DNA of 64,000 nt from Acanthochlamys bracteata (GCA_019914995.1 CM034143.1:1986501-2050500), one strand, 5' to 3'; positions 24,287-36,296 are shown, counted from the stretch's first letter. Made by a program: numbers and translations. Notes: generated by a model from the letters alone, not told the origin.

Positions 24287-25087
24287 GATTTACAATATAG
24301 TTGTCAGACCCGGACCGACCCGTCCGGATCGATCCGAAAATCGTCGACCCATTAACGTCCGGATATGCAAATGAACCGTTTATACAGTCGATCCGATTTG
24401 ACCCACTTCAATCCGGTCGACCCGCCTGTCCGAGTCAAACCGGATTAAAAAAATTTTAAAGAAATTAATTAAAAAATATTAAATTGATGATATGTTTAAT
24501 GCAAAAATAATTATTAACAACCCTATATTGAAAAATAATATGTAGTTTGAATTTTGTATTTGGATATATTAATATAAAAATATAATTAATTATATTTATT
24601 TATAAATATTAATTATTAGTGATTTTTAAATTTTATATTGTAAAATATTTAGACTCAAATATGTATACCTAAAAAAGTTAGTTATATCTCTTTTATGATT
24701 TATCTATTTTAGTTTTATCTTTTTCTAATCTCCTAATTTATTTAAATATTTTTCATTATAAATTTTAGTTGTTATTATTGTTGTTGGTGGTGACAATGCC
24801 ATGATGGTAATACTTCAATTTTTGCTGTGATTGTTATTGCTGTTGTTGTTGATAGTAATATCAAAATAAAAATACTCTAATTTTTTGTTATGATTGTTGT
24901 TGCTATTATTATTGGTAGTGTCATTGGCAATAGATTTTTTACTGTAATTATTATTATTATTAGTTAAAAATACTTTAATATTATTAATCCGACGGTTTGA
25001 TCGGTTGATCCGGGTCAATCCGAGAACTGTGATCCGAATAATTTTTCGGTTCGATGTCCGATCCGATTCTTACAACTATGGTTTACA
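24287..25087. mobile_element. Second hAT-like non-autonomous element
   Basis: The ends ATAGTTGTCAGACCCGGA and its inverted partner TCCGATTCTTACAACTAT are similar, and both subterminal regions hold many GGATCGATCCG/GACCCG-type motifs, as in the element at 21758. The flanks gatttaca (24287-24294) and ggtttaca (25080-25087) match in 7 of 8 bases, compatible with an old hAT duplication. The centre (24765-24985) is a degenerate GTT/ATT triplet repeat, which explains the Asn-rich open frame on the minus strand there. It is non-coding. Confidence 0.68.
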
Positions 25088-25380
25088 GTCGCAAGTCATT
25101 TTCAGCTGAAGAAATCTTCAACCAAATAAAATTTATATTTTTCACTCACTTTTGATAAATTTAATTTTTTAAATTTATTTTCTAAAAATAAAAAAAATAT
25201 TTTCTACTTTTCGTTTTAAAAAATAATCAAATACTAATTATTTTGAAATTTATTTTCTAATATGATTAAATATAATAATTAAATTTAATTCTAAAAACTT
25301 ATTATTGAAAATATCATTTTTTTAAAAACACTTTGGCACTTTTTTAAAAATACTCTAATTTTTTAAAAACTTATTATTGA

Positions 25381-25669
25381 AAACATCAAACGTTCGTAAT
25401 TTCACTTTTTTTGATCAGATTTGAATTTCGAACAGTTTATATATTTTAATTGCATAAAAAATTTAGAATTCTACTTTTACATACGGAACTCTAATTTTAA
25501 TTTTTTTTTATACACATCTTTCAATATAATTATATTTTTTAATTTTAACTCATTTCTAAAAGTTATTAAAATATAAAAATTGAATTTCACTTTCGAATCA
25601 CTTTTTAAAAAAATTTATTTTTTAATTTTTACTTTTATAAAATTTAATTATAGATTTTTGAAACACGAA
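25381..25669 (-). mobile_element. MITE family B, copy 2 (inverted)
   Basis: An inverted copy of the element at 23917. It runs from CAAACGTTCGTAATTTCAC to a right end near GATTTTTGAAACACGAA. It is AT-rich and non-coding; the ends are approximate. Confidence 0.55.
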
Positions 25670-26795
25670 TTTTTATAGCCAGACTGGCCTGACGAGCGAT
25701 TAAGCGAAGCAGAAATTGTGAAGAAAGAACCGTGTGGGTCCTTGAAATTTTGTTTTGTTTCTCTCAGATAATAGAAGAAGGAGAAAAACAGCAAACTTAA
25801 TAATTAGATTGATAAACGCGTGTTTAGACCCTCTATTGAAACTTTACAATCTTTGTCAACCAATCAATCAACGTCTTGTTTTTCTTGTCATGCTTTCCTT
25901 TCAAGAATTGACTTTTGGAATAAAATTTTTTAAAAAAATAAGTGTAATTTTTTTAATCTAAAAATAAAAATTAAAAAAAAAATTATTATGTAAATTTTTA
26001 TATTTTTAAATTTTAAATAAATAATTTAAATATATATATAATACATAAAAAATATGAAATAAAAAATTAAAAAATTAATTTCTAAAAAAGTAATATCAAA
26101 TAGACTCTAAAAGTAACGGTACAAGCTGCAGCAGCAAAAAAGCAGATATTGAAAATTTGCCGCAAGTTCTTGGTTGCTAAAATTTTTCTAAAAAATAATA
26201 TCAACTTGATGAATGTAGTGTAAAGAGAGTAGGCTCCTAGCAGCTGCTTCAGGATGGAAACATTTTTTGGAGCGTACAAAAAAACAGATGTAAGATAGAC
26301 ACTCCAAAAGCCCGAGAAGATGTATAGGATCCGTTATTTTCATCTTTTCAAATCATTTTTTAAAAAAAAATTAATTGTAGCCTCACTTTTAATTTTAAAA
26401 TATATAAAAAATTATTTCTAATTTATGTTTTTAATAAATTATAAAAAATAAAATTTATTTTCAATACTATTATGTCAAAAAAATTCATTTGTAATAAATA
26501 CTTTTTATAATTCACTTTTAGTTCAAATGAACACAATCTTAACTGATTGGTTTGTTGGAATAAAATTTGGTTGTTGGTGCTATTGTGTTCTTTTTCTTGG
26601 CAGATCGTTTCTCCTTTATTATAAATTTTTAGGCGTTAATTAATTGAGCTTTTTTTTTATTATTTTGTTATATTATATTTTTTAATTTTTTATTATTATT
26701 AAATTTTATTTTTTGAAGTAAATATTTTATAAAATATTTTAAAATATTTTTTATTTCAGACATACTTTTTTAAAAAAACTTTCAACTATTTTTTA
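25670..26795. other. AT-rich intergenic stretch without a recognisable gene
   Basis: It shows further MITE-like AT-rich blocks at about 25920-26100 and 26340-26540, and short open frames of low complexity. I could not assign any of them. Confidence 0.4.
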
Positions 26796-27085
26796 GGATG
26801 TGTTTTGAATGTGCATAACTGAATTTTGTAAAAATAAAAAATAAGAAGTAAAATTTTTTGAAAAATAAAATAAAAATAAAATTTATTGTTTGTGTTTCAA
26901 TAGTTTTAAAAAATGTGTTAAAATTAAAAAATATTAACGTATTGAGAAATATATAAATAAAAAAATTAAAATTGATGTTTTGCATATAAAAATGAAATTT
27001 TAAACTTTTTATATAATTAAAATATATAAATTATTCGGAACTCAAAATTTGATAAAAAAAATAAAATTATGAATATTTAAAACAG
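26796..27085 (+). mobile_element. MITE family B, copy 3
   Basis: Same orientation as the first copy. It starts GGATGTGTTTTGAATGTGCA and ends near ATTATGAATATTTAAAACAG. The interior aligns by eye with 23917-24207. It is non-coding. Confidence 0.55.
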
Positions 27086-27656
27086 TCACTGATCCTATTT
27101 ATACTTGAGGCTCCGTAAAAATGTACGGCACTCCGAACTATTGTAAAACTAGGAGATGTCACGCCATAAGAGAAACTAGTGAATTACTAAAAGGTATAAA
27201 CTTGTTTCCAGGTCGGAGTTTACCGCAATTCGAGTTCTAAATCAGAAAAGAGGTTGTCATAAATATTAACGAGAAGTTTCTAAAAAAATAAATTTTTATA
27301 GATAAGTAGGAAGCAAATTATTAACAAATAAATTTGTGAGATTAAATTTATGAAATACATAATTTTTTGACGGAAGAATTACTTACGATGAATAAACAAG
27401 CTCTAAATTGTGGAGAAATTTTCTGAGAAACAGGACAAGAAGAGTAGCCTCAGCAAATTAAGCAAACAGAGGAGAAAGGGGATCCAAAGTCTATAGAGTC
27501 ATATCAGTGTGTGCTGTATGTTAGCTGTCTAAATTTAGTCTCCTTCTATTCTTTCTAATTTCTACAATTGATAATTAATAAGTGAAATTACGCCATAACG
27601 CGTTTTAAGAGACTCTTAACTTCTTCCTCGCACTTAAAAGAAAGAACTTATAAATC

Positions 27657-28275
27657 ATGAAGAGAGCATTCAAGAGAAACCATTGCACTTCAGAGACTAG
27701 AGTCTATCTAACATTCCTGCTCCTCTTACTTTCAATCCTTAACAGCAACAGCTTCAAGCTGCTACTGCACTTGAAGTTTTTAACCTGGTAAGTCTCTTTC
27801 ACTCTTTCCGTCATAATTGAGCCGAAATTCTAGGAAAGATTCGAGTTTAAGAAAGACGTTTTCTTCAATCTTCGGATTGAAGATCAACTTCATACTTCTC
27901 ATCTGTCAGAGTTAGAAATTAGTTGTTAAAAATAAAAACAGTAGGTCTCAAGAACAACATAATTTAATTATTTTGATTTACTGAAGTCTTCAAACTACTT
28001 GTACAGAAGTAATGAATTGTGGTTACAGCATGTTCTTGAGTATAGTTACGATAATAGCTTCCAACTAAACTTGGAAGCAAAATCCACATTCAATTTCTCA
28101 AACATTATATTACTGAACCTTAAAAAAACTATGCAAACCTAGACAAGAAGACAGAACCATGCATTAAATGTTTGTTGAATAATAAAAACTTGTCATCATC
28201 AGGTTAGATCGTCGGTGGTTGAAACAAGTTTATAGCAGGTTAGCTAACAAACTGAAAGAGTTCTTACAGATGTAA
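27657..28275 (+). CDS. Intron-spanning upstream ORF in the bHLH leader (67 residues)
   Basis: An ATG at 27657 opens a frame that runs to a GT donor after 27787 (ACCTG|GTAAGT). Joined to the acceptor before 28203 (catcatcag|GTTAG) it continues in frame to TAA at 28273-28275, giving 67 residues. Without splicing it ends after 44 residues (TGG TAA at 27787-27792). The peptide has a basic start (MKRAFKRN), a hydrophobic core (LTFLLLLLSIL) and an amphipathic basic C-terminus (LKQVYSRLANKLKEFLQM). A second donor at 28272 would instead splice to the exon carrying the bHLH ATG. The uORF would then stop at TAG in ATGCTAG, overlapping that start codon. That layout suggests translational control of the bHLH, but there is no homology evidence and the splicing is predicted. 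Confidence 0.45.
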
Positions 28276-28356
28276 GTTTCACCTTCTGTGGTTTTCAATT
28301 CATTGAAAGATCATAATAGATATGTTGGCTAAATTAGAGACGATAAAAGCTTGCAG

Positions 28357-29260
28357 ATGCTAGAGATGATGATGGCAGAAGTAGCAGGACATAAAAGAGG
28401 ACGGTTCGAGGATTACCTCTATGCTGGATCAGGTTCTGATGCTAATGGCAGCAGCTGCAGCACCAGGTCAGTTGCTTCTTTTGGTGTATCCGGCAGCAAA
28501 AGGGCATCAGGAAAGTCCCCAAAGGTAAGATTCTGCTTTCAAGCTTTATCTCCTGTGCATAAAGTCATGGGTGAAAACTGATTATGTTTCTACATTCCTG
28601 TGAATAGGAGAAGAAAGACAGGTTCACTGAAAGAGTTACAGCACTACAACAACTAGTCTGTCCTTACGGCAAGGCAAGTTATTACAATTTTTTAACTTAA
28701 ACACTTTATCAAAGCAAATTCATCTAGAAGTGATTAAGCAATTGTGCATATTAATTACAGACAGATACTGCATCGGTGCTTCAGGAGGCAAGTGGTTACA
28801 TCAGATTTCTGCATGATCAGCTCCAGGTATCATTGGCTGAGATCTTCTGTTAATGTTCTACTGTTGAGTCTTATAAATCTTCAAATAATTTGAGCTGGAA
28901 ACACCGAGTACTAGCTTATTTCAGGATTCCTTGAAAGTAAAAGTTCTCTCAATTTTATAACGTTGATCTAGTTTTACTGCACCTTGATATGTTACCAGGT
29001 CCTGAGTGCTCCTTATAATCGCGGCCCAACCAGTGGGAATGCACAGGTGAACTCTCTTCTCATTGAGTTTTTCCTCATGTAAGAACATAACCAAATCCTT
29101 CATATGTTAGTAATTCGTGTTCTTCTCCCAGGAGGCAGAGCAGTACAACAGCCTAAAAAGCAGAGGTCTATCTCTGATGCCAATTGTATCTACTCTCCAA
29201 ATAGCCAGAAGCAATGGTGCAGATATATGGGCACCGAGAAGTGTCAGCAAACACCAGTGA
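28357..29260 (+). CDS. bHLH153-like transcription factor, atypical basic region
   Basis: Five exons: 28357-28524, 28608-28673, 28761-28826, 28999-29046 and 29132-29260, giving 158 residues, all junctions in phase. Residues 1-56 are a Ser/Gly-rich N-terminus with GHKRGRFEDYL. The helix-loop-helix runs from about 57 to 100 (FTERVTALQQLVCPYGK, then TDTASVLQEASGYIRFLHDQ). The C-terminus has VLSAPY, LKSRGLSLMPI and SNGADIWAP, the hallmark of the bHLH153/bHLH113/bHLH112 group. The segment before helix 1 is EKKDRF, without the HER-type residues of E-box binders, so it may bind DNA poorly or act as a partner. The intron after PYGK uses a GC donor (AAG|GCAAGT). The ATG at 28357 directly follows an acceptor, and the leader is spliced. 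An upstream ORF precedes it. Confidence 0.85.
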
Positions 29261-29828
29261 CCACTTCAGAGCCTTTACAAGGTCTATCAGACAAGAAGAG
29301 ACTCCAAGTAGACTCACAACTATCTTCTCTATACTGACACTAAATAATATATACAGCAAATGAAGACTACATATACCTGCAGATGGTGCTTATAAAAGCT
29401 ATTGACATCAGAAGATCAGACGAAAGAATCGAACTGCTAAAAGAATCTGACGGAAATCATAACTGACCTAGATGCAATTTCATCAACTTTTACTATATCA
29501 TAACGTATATGTATTCTGTATACTGTAACATCAATTAAACATATAAATTGGGTAACCTTGATGCATTTTCTTGGATTATTAAAACTTTCTTGCTCCCAGA
29601 TGCTATACTAACTTCTGGTGCAGCTGGTTGATGATTCAACTTATTTATAAATATAATATTTCCAACGTGTCGCAATATACTGCATTTGCAAATTCGTATA
29701 TCAAAAAATGTTTTTAAGAGTAACCCCGTAAATCTAGTAAAACGTAAGCATCTGTTGCTGAGAACCAAGCTCTAAACATGTACACATAAACAAAAGTAGA
29801 CAAAAATATGGGTAAGAAACTCAAAGTA
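29261..29828. other. bHLH 3' flank
   Basis: This holds the presumed 3' untranslated region of the bHLH gene and a short spacer up to the gypsy element. I saw no other gene. Confidence 0.5.
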
Positions 29829-30358
29829 TGTCATGAATACTACTGATATGCAGAGGTTCAGAGAAAAAGAGGGAATTGAGGAGCCCAAAGAAAGAGCATC
29901 ACAGCCTCACATGCAGCCAAAAATAAAAATGTCAATTTGTGTGGGTTGTAATTGTAGTTAATTGGTGCACATAAGACATGCATTTACAAAAGAAGCTTAG
30001 AAGATAGGTGTAGTGTAGTAGTAGCTGATTGAGTACTAGATAGTGCGATTACAGAGGAATTTAGCATCTAGTAGGAGTCCTGCACTTAGAATATGCATGT
30101 AGTTAAAAGTTTGATGTTTAGAAGAATGCTTAGTGATCATGAGAACTAAGTATTGTAGGAAGGAAAGTATTTCATTTTGTAATAAACTCTAGCCAGTGGC
30201 TATGAGTATAAGTATTAAGGTGTACTTCACAAGAAGGCATGAAGAATAAAGCTTCTTTATTTCAATCTTCCCCTGCTTGTTCATCCGTTCGGTATCTTGT
30301 TCGTCTTTTTTTCTCTTGTCTTGTTCCCTTACTTTCAAATGTTCGTCGAAATGTCACA
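29829..30358 (+). repeat. Left LTR of the gypsy element
   Basis: 530 bp. It contains a polyadenylation-like AATAAA (GAAGAATAAAGC) about 110 bases from its end and a pyrimidine-rich 3' end. It pairs with 35059-35587. Confidence 0.92.
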
Positions 30359-30380
30359 TTTAGTACCAGAACATTGATCA

Positions 30381-31740
30381 ATGGAACATCCGACTTCCGT
30401 TCCGCCGATGTCACCTAAATCACCATGCTCATCACAATCACCACAAGCTGGAGTCTTTCTCAAGACACCATCGCCTCCACTTAAAATCCAACCCACACCC
30501 ACCTACGAAAATCCAAGGCTATCACAGATTTGAACATCTTGCGTTCAATCTTTCCACTCAGCTTGCCAGTATGGCAACGGATTTTGCGGAGTTGCATAAA
30601 GAACTGAGTGCGTCACGACAAAACTGGCACCGAACAGAAGCATCGATTCCCACCTCAACGGCTCTTGTCAATCCTACTATTGATCAACCTATAGAGACCC
30701 AATACCAACCATCCACATCAACAGTCCTCCCAATACAAAATTTCCCAAACACAACCCTTAACCACTTGCTTTCTCCACCAAATAACCGATTCACACCTGA
30801 GAACGCCAAGCACCATGAATCATTACTAGGAAACTATACTCTTCCATCTAGTGCATACCAAAACACTACTCACCAACTTTACCAAACACCAAACCCTTAT
30901 CCGAATACATCCAACAAAGATCATCAAAATTCAACAAGTGCATCCACTGCAACGTAGGCCCCTGCGGATCAGTATACGCCGGTTCCTAGAGATCGGCATA
31001 AATTTCCAATATTCAACGGTAAGGAGCCACGTGAGTGGCTATACTCAGCAGAAAGCTATTTTAGGTACTACAGGACAGTAGATTGGGATCGCGTAGCCAT
31101 AGCCGCAATGTATTTCGAAGGACGCCAATCGTTGGTACCATAATTTTGAAAAAGATCTACGCAACATTCATGGGATGACTTGTCTACTGTTGTCCTTCGG
31201 CGATCTAGCCTAAACACTTTCGGTAGCGCAAGTTATACACTACATCAGCTTAGACAGGTGGACACAGTAAGCGAATACCAAGCTAGTTTTAAGGATTTGC
31301 GAGCTAGGATTCTGCATATCACAGAGGATGACCTAGTTAGAAGATTATGTGGAGGGCTCATCCGGTATATTGCAGTAGAGGTAATGGCAAAGCAGCCAAC
31401 ATCCTTGCAAGATGCCTATATGCTGGCCGGACTATTTGAGCTCAAGCAATCTACTGATACTCACTCAGCATGCTCTACACGCTTTTGTTCAGCACCAACC
31501 ACTTCAACTGCAGCATTCACTGAATCATCTATAAGGCAAAGCAATAGCTCTCTACCATCTTCAAACCTCATTGGAACTCAACGACCTCGACTCTCCTCTG
31601 AAGAAATTAACGCAAGGCGAGCCAAAGATCTTTGCTTTATTGTGATGCCCGATATGAGAGGGGGCACAAATGCACTGCCAAGTTATACCCCTTACTGGTT
31701 ATGATTCTGATGATGGTGAAGAGGAAATCAATGAAGGGGG
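30381..31740 (+). pseudogene. Broken gypsy gag
   Basis: The frame opens at ATG 30381 and changes frame near 30512. It reads MATDFAELHKELSASR from 30571, meets an in-frame TAG at 30955-30957, and continues with the capsid-type FPIFNGKEPREWLYSAESYF. Two stops lie near 31140 and a frame change follows before LRRSSLNTFGSASYTLHQLR (31198 on). A CCHC zinc knuckle (C-D-A-R-Y-E-R-G-H-K-C) is visible at about 31633-31680, but only in a shifted frame. It cannot make a full capsid protein. Confidence 0.82.
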
Positions 31741-31789
31741 AACGAACAAGCACTCGTCTAAGGATGCAACATCATCGCTGAGTGTCATG

Positions 31790-34700
31790 CACGGTCTTGT
31801 CGGCCCTCAAACCATTTGAGTTATAGGCAAAATTAAACGACAATATGTTTTCATTCTCATTGATTTGGAAAGCACTCACACCTTCATATCGGATAGTTTG
31901 GCTAAACATTTACGACTGTTCTCAACAACAGTACGACCACTTAAGATGGAGCTAGCCGACGGACAGCCTCAATCCATTGAAGTAATTTACAAGAAGGTGC
32001 CGCTAGAAATACAGAAGGGCTGAAGTGGTTGTTGATGCATATCCTTTTCCCCTATGACGTACGGATCTTATGCTTGGAATTCAATGGCTAGAAAGTTTAG
32101 GAGATGTCATTTATAATTGGTGTCGTTCCGATATGAGATTTTCTACGAAGGCCCGGGAGTTCATTCTACAATGTATTAGAGAAGAGGGAGTATCGCAATT
32201 GACAAGCCATCACCCGGGGCACCTACTGGGTTCTCTAAGGTTGATGGCTATTTCACCTCTGACTGAACAGTAAGAGGAGCTTCCACTAGAGCTTCAACAA
32301 CTTTTGAACAGGTTTGGTCCTATTTTTAAACCAATTTTAGGCCTTCCACCGTGGCGATCTCATGACCACGAAATTCCATTACTATCCGATGCACTACCGG
32401 CAAACGTGCGGCCTTATAGATACCCTCATGTACAAAAGGCAGAGGTTGAAAAAGCCATCACCGACATGCTATCTCAAGGCATAATTAGACGAAGCTATTC
32501 GGCCTTTTCATCGCCGGTATTACTTGTAAAGAAAAAGGACTGTTCTTGGAAGTTCTGCGTCGATTACCGAACACTCAATGAAATTACTATCAAAGATAAG
32601 TATCCAATTCCGGTCATAGATGAGTTATTAGATGAGCTCTATGGTGCATGTTTCTTCTCAAAGCTTGATCTCAAGTCGAGCTATCATCAAATCCGCATTA
32701 AGAAAGAAGACATATATATAACTGCTTTTCACACACACGATAGCCACTATCAGTTTCTTGTGATGCTCTTTGGATTGATGAATGCTCCAACAACTTTTCA
32801 ATCTCTAATGAATGAGGTGTTCTGTCCATAGCTACGCAAGTTTGTTTTGGTTTTTTTTTCTAACTACATATTAGTGTATAGCACCAATTGGAAGGAGCAT
32901 CTTCGCCACCTAGCCATCGTATTCTCTATTTTGCAGGAACATAAACTTTATGCCAACCCTTGAAGTGTAGGTTTAGGTGCTGTGAATTGGAATACCTTGG
33001 GAATATAATTTCCGAGCACGGAATTGATCCATCAAAGGTACAAGCAATGCTAGAGTGGCCTACACCTAAGACTGTGACGGCCTTGAGATGGTTTTTAGGC
33101 CTAACAAGCTACTACCGGAGGTTCGTCCAAAATTATGGACTTGTCGCTGACCCGCTAACAGCTCTCTTGAAGAAGGATTCATTTTCTTGGACAGCACAAG
33201 TTGACATAACATTCCAACGCTTAAAGTGAGTATGTCAACAACGCCAGTACTAGCTACGCCCAATTTCAACGAAGCCTTCACTGTGGAGACTAATGCGTCG
33301 AGGAGAAGGGTAGGAGCGGTTCTGTTCCAGAATAAATGGCCAATAGCCTCTTCAGCAAGGCTCTTTCAACTGGTCATGGCAAAATCTACGTATGAAAAAA
33401 AAACTAATGGCGTTAGTGTTGGCAGTGCAGCGATGGCGACCTTATCTTTTGGTCCACCGTTTCAAAATCCTTACCGATAATCAAAGTCTAAAGTATTTGC
33501 TAGAGCAGTGAGTAGTCTCCGATGATCAACAAAAGTGGCTTATGAAGCTCATGGGATATGATTACAAATAGAGTATCGTGCCGGGAAGAACAATGCGGTA
33601 GCTGATGCATTGTTATGCTGTTCGGAGGCAACCGTTGCTGCCATCACTATTCTAAATCTCTCATTTTGGAATGACTTACTCCATGGCCAGTAGGAGGAAC
33701 CAATAGTAAAAAAGCTTCTCCAAACAACGCAAGAGGGATATCGGCCAGAGATAACAACAACTAAAGGATTTCTTCTTTATAATGGTTGCGTTTTGAGTTC
33801 CTAATAAGCCGGCTTTACGATCGTAGCTCCTCTTCGAGGCTCACAACACAGCATATGGCGGTCATGGTGGGTAATTTCGAACATACAAAAGACTCTCTCA
33901 ACAGTTTTATTGGCCTGAACTTGTCAAGGATGTTTAACGACACATATCGGCGTGTGTCACTTGTGCCTGAGCTAAAGCCGAAAGTCTTTGCCCTGCAGGT
34001 TTGCTTCAACCATTGCCCATCCCGTATCGCATTGACAGATGTTTCTATGGATTTTATTGACAGGCTTCCGATATCTGAAGAGAAAGATGTTATAATGGTT
34101 GTAGCTGATCGGTTATCTAAATATAGTCACTTCATTCCACTCCGACACCCCTACACAACAATTACTGTGGCAAACGTTTTTGCTAAGGAGGTCATCCCAT
34201 TGCATGGAATTCCCTCCATCATTGTGTCTGATTGCGATCCAATATTTCTTAACTCGTTTTGGCGAGAACTCCACCGCCTCCAAAGAACGTCGCTACATAT
34301 GAGCTCCGCGTACCACCCTCAGTCCGACGGCCAAACAGAGATTGTTAATAGGGGATTAGAGACATCTATACTGCTTTGTTGGAGATCACCACGCCAATGG
34401 ATGCGTTGGCCCTATTGGGCCGAATACTCGTAAAACACATGTATTCACTCATCTACCAATGTCTTCCCTTACGAAGCTGTCTACGGACAACTACTGCCTC
34501 CTCTCGTAAAATTTTCGGGAGGGCTGGAACCTTTAGATGTGGTTAGAACAAAGCTGAAAGCAAGGGATGCCATCCTACGGGAGTTGCGGCATCAATTACT
34601 TCGGGCATAGAACCGAATGAAGCAATTCGCTGATTGCCATCGTCAAGACAAACAATTTTAAGTCGGCGATCGTGTGCTTTTAAATCTGCAACCCTATCGG

Positions 34701-34870
34701 CAGACGTCACCAGCGAAAAGACGTGACAACAAGCTACGCCACCGTTTTTATGAGCCATTCGAGATTCTATAGAAGATCGGACCAGTAGCTTACAAGTTTA
34801 AATTTCCAGTTGACGCTCGTATCCACCCTGTTTCCACGTTTCTAAGCTTAAGGATGGACGATTCTTCCCT
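31790..34870 (+). pseudogene. Broken gypsy pol (PR, RT, RNase H, INT)
   Basis: Protease reads LIDLESTHTFIS at about 31850, where the usual DSG triad reads DLE. Reverse transcriptase occupies 32304-32831 (CVDYRTLNEITIKDKYPIP, FSKLDLKSSYHQIRI) and then hits a stop at 32829-32831. The catalytic box that follows reads FFSNYILVYS in place of an FxDD box, so both aspartates are lost. RNase H pieces occupy 33226-33620. Integrase at 33786-34433 retains the DDE residues (MDFID, VSDCD, GQTEIVNR). Stops and frame changes separate the domains. The RT could not be active. Confidence 0.87.
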
Positions 34871-35058
34871 CCATAGGTGCTTGATTAGCTGCCATCATGC
34901 CCAGCGGATGAGTTCAATTCAGAGCCAACATCGACAATAGTGAGGAACAACGGTACGGAGACACTCGACCAACCTGGTGAGTGTGTTATAAATCACCGTC
35001 TATGCCAACATCCCTCTACTAGCCTCGAGGACGATGCAGGATTTTCAAAAGAGGGGAA

Positions 35059-35587
35059 TGTCATGAATACTACCGATATGCAGAGTTTTAGAGAAAAAGA
35101 GAGAATTGAGAAGCCCAAAGAAAGAGCATCACAGCCTCGCAGACAGCCAAAAATAAAGATGTCAATTTGTGTGGGTTGAAATTGCAGTTAATTGGTGCAC
35201 ATAAGACATGTGTTTACAAAAGAAGCTTAGAAGATAGGTGTAGTGTAGTAGTAGCTGATTGAGTACTAGATAGTGTGATTACGAGGAGTTTAGCATCTAG
35301 TAGGAGTCCTGCATTTAGAATATGCATGTAGTTAAGAGTTTAATGTTTAGAAGAATGCTTAGTGATCATGAGAACTAAGTCATGTAGGAAGGAAAGTATT
35401 TCATGTTGTAATAAACTCTAGCTAGTGGCTACGAGTATAAGTATTAGGATCTACTTCAGAAGAAGGCATGAAGAATAAAGCTTCTTTATTTCAATCTTCC
35501 CCTGCTTGTTCATCCGTTCGGTCTCTTGTTCGTCTTTTTTTCTCTTATCTTGTTCCTTTACTTTCAATTGTTCGTCGAAGTGTCACA
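35059..35587 (+). repeat. Right LTR of the gypsy element
   Basis: 529 bp. It is preceded by the polypurine tract at 35046-35058 and followed by the AAGTA target duplicate. It is closely similar to 29829-30358, with scattered substitutions and one single-base indel visible. Confidence 0.92.
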
Positions 35588-35617
35588 AAGTACTTTTTTT
35601 TTGTAATAACATTATAA

Positions 35618-36220
35618 TGTTAGTAATTTCTTAGAAGTCCATGTAATATCCAACATACATAGATTACAATTTCAAGATATAAAAACTCAATGATTTTCAC
35701 AATAAATTTAAACGAGAGAATAAACATACCTTGATCTATAGCGTTTTTCTTAAAACAATTATTTGTTGTTTGGAAGACTTGATTTCTACTTCTTAATCTC
35801 TTAGTAATTCTATAGAAGAAAGTTTTAGATAATAAAAGATTTTTTTAGATCTCGAAAAGAAAGGACCACGATCCACCTTATATAAGTATTACATTTATTA
35901 TTCATTAATCATCATAATTGATGGAATATGTAACTTTTTAACCCACTAACAATCATGGATAATGTGAGGCTCTTAATTTTCACACACTCATCATTCACTC
36001 TCTACAATAATGTATAATATATGTGCCTCTTAAATTAACCAATGGCTCATGTGTTAAATTTAACTTCATTAAATTAAGTATAAAATCTAACTCCTTTCGT
36101 TTATTGATTATATTATAATATCATCATTAAGTAAGAATTAATATGAGTCATGGCGATTCTATATTATTAACCCGAAGTTTCTTCCATGTACTATAAAATT
36201 AATCTTAAACTTAACATGAT
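35618..36220 (-). repeat. 3' LTR of a minus-strand copia element
   Basis: The sequence from TGTTAGTAATTTC aligns by eye over about 430 bases with 43571-44020, which carries a primer site at its inner edge. On the minus strand this copy lies downstream of the copia pol remnant at 36297-37365, as a 3' LTR should. The far boundary, near 36220, is uncertain. Confidence 0.62.
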
Positions 36221-36296
36221 TGATAAATAGGATATATAATAACGGTCCACATAATGTCTTTGTAAAAGACATATAGTATTATGTTCATATAATCAA

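Larger units (their letters stand above)
29829..35587 (+). mobile_element. Ty3/gypsy LTR retrotransposon, complete outline, decayed coding
   Basis: The element is 5.76 kb, with LTRs at 29829-30358 and 35059-35587 that begin TGTCATGA and end GTCACA, and a 5-bp target duplication AAGTA at 29824-29828 and 35588-35592. A degenerate tRNA-Met-type primer site (TAGTACCAGAAC) follows the left LTR, and a polypurine tract (AAAAGAGGGGAA) precedes the right. Coding order is gag, protease, reverse transcriptase, RNase H, integrase, which marks Ty3/gypsy. The frame is broken many times. By eye the LTRs differ at roughly 25-30 of 530 positions. It inserted between the bHLH gene and a minus-strand copia remnant. 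Confidence 0.93.

Noticed and set aside
24815-25018. Asn-rich open frame on the minus strand
   Set aside because: It comes from the GTT/ATT triplet repeat inside the hAT-like element.
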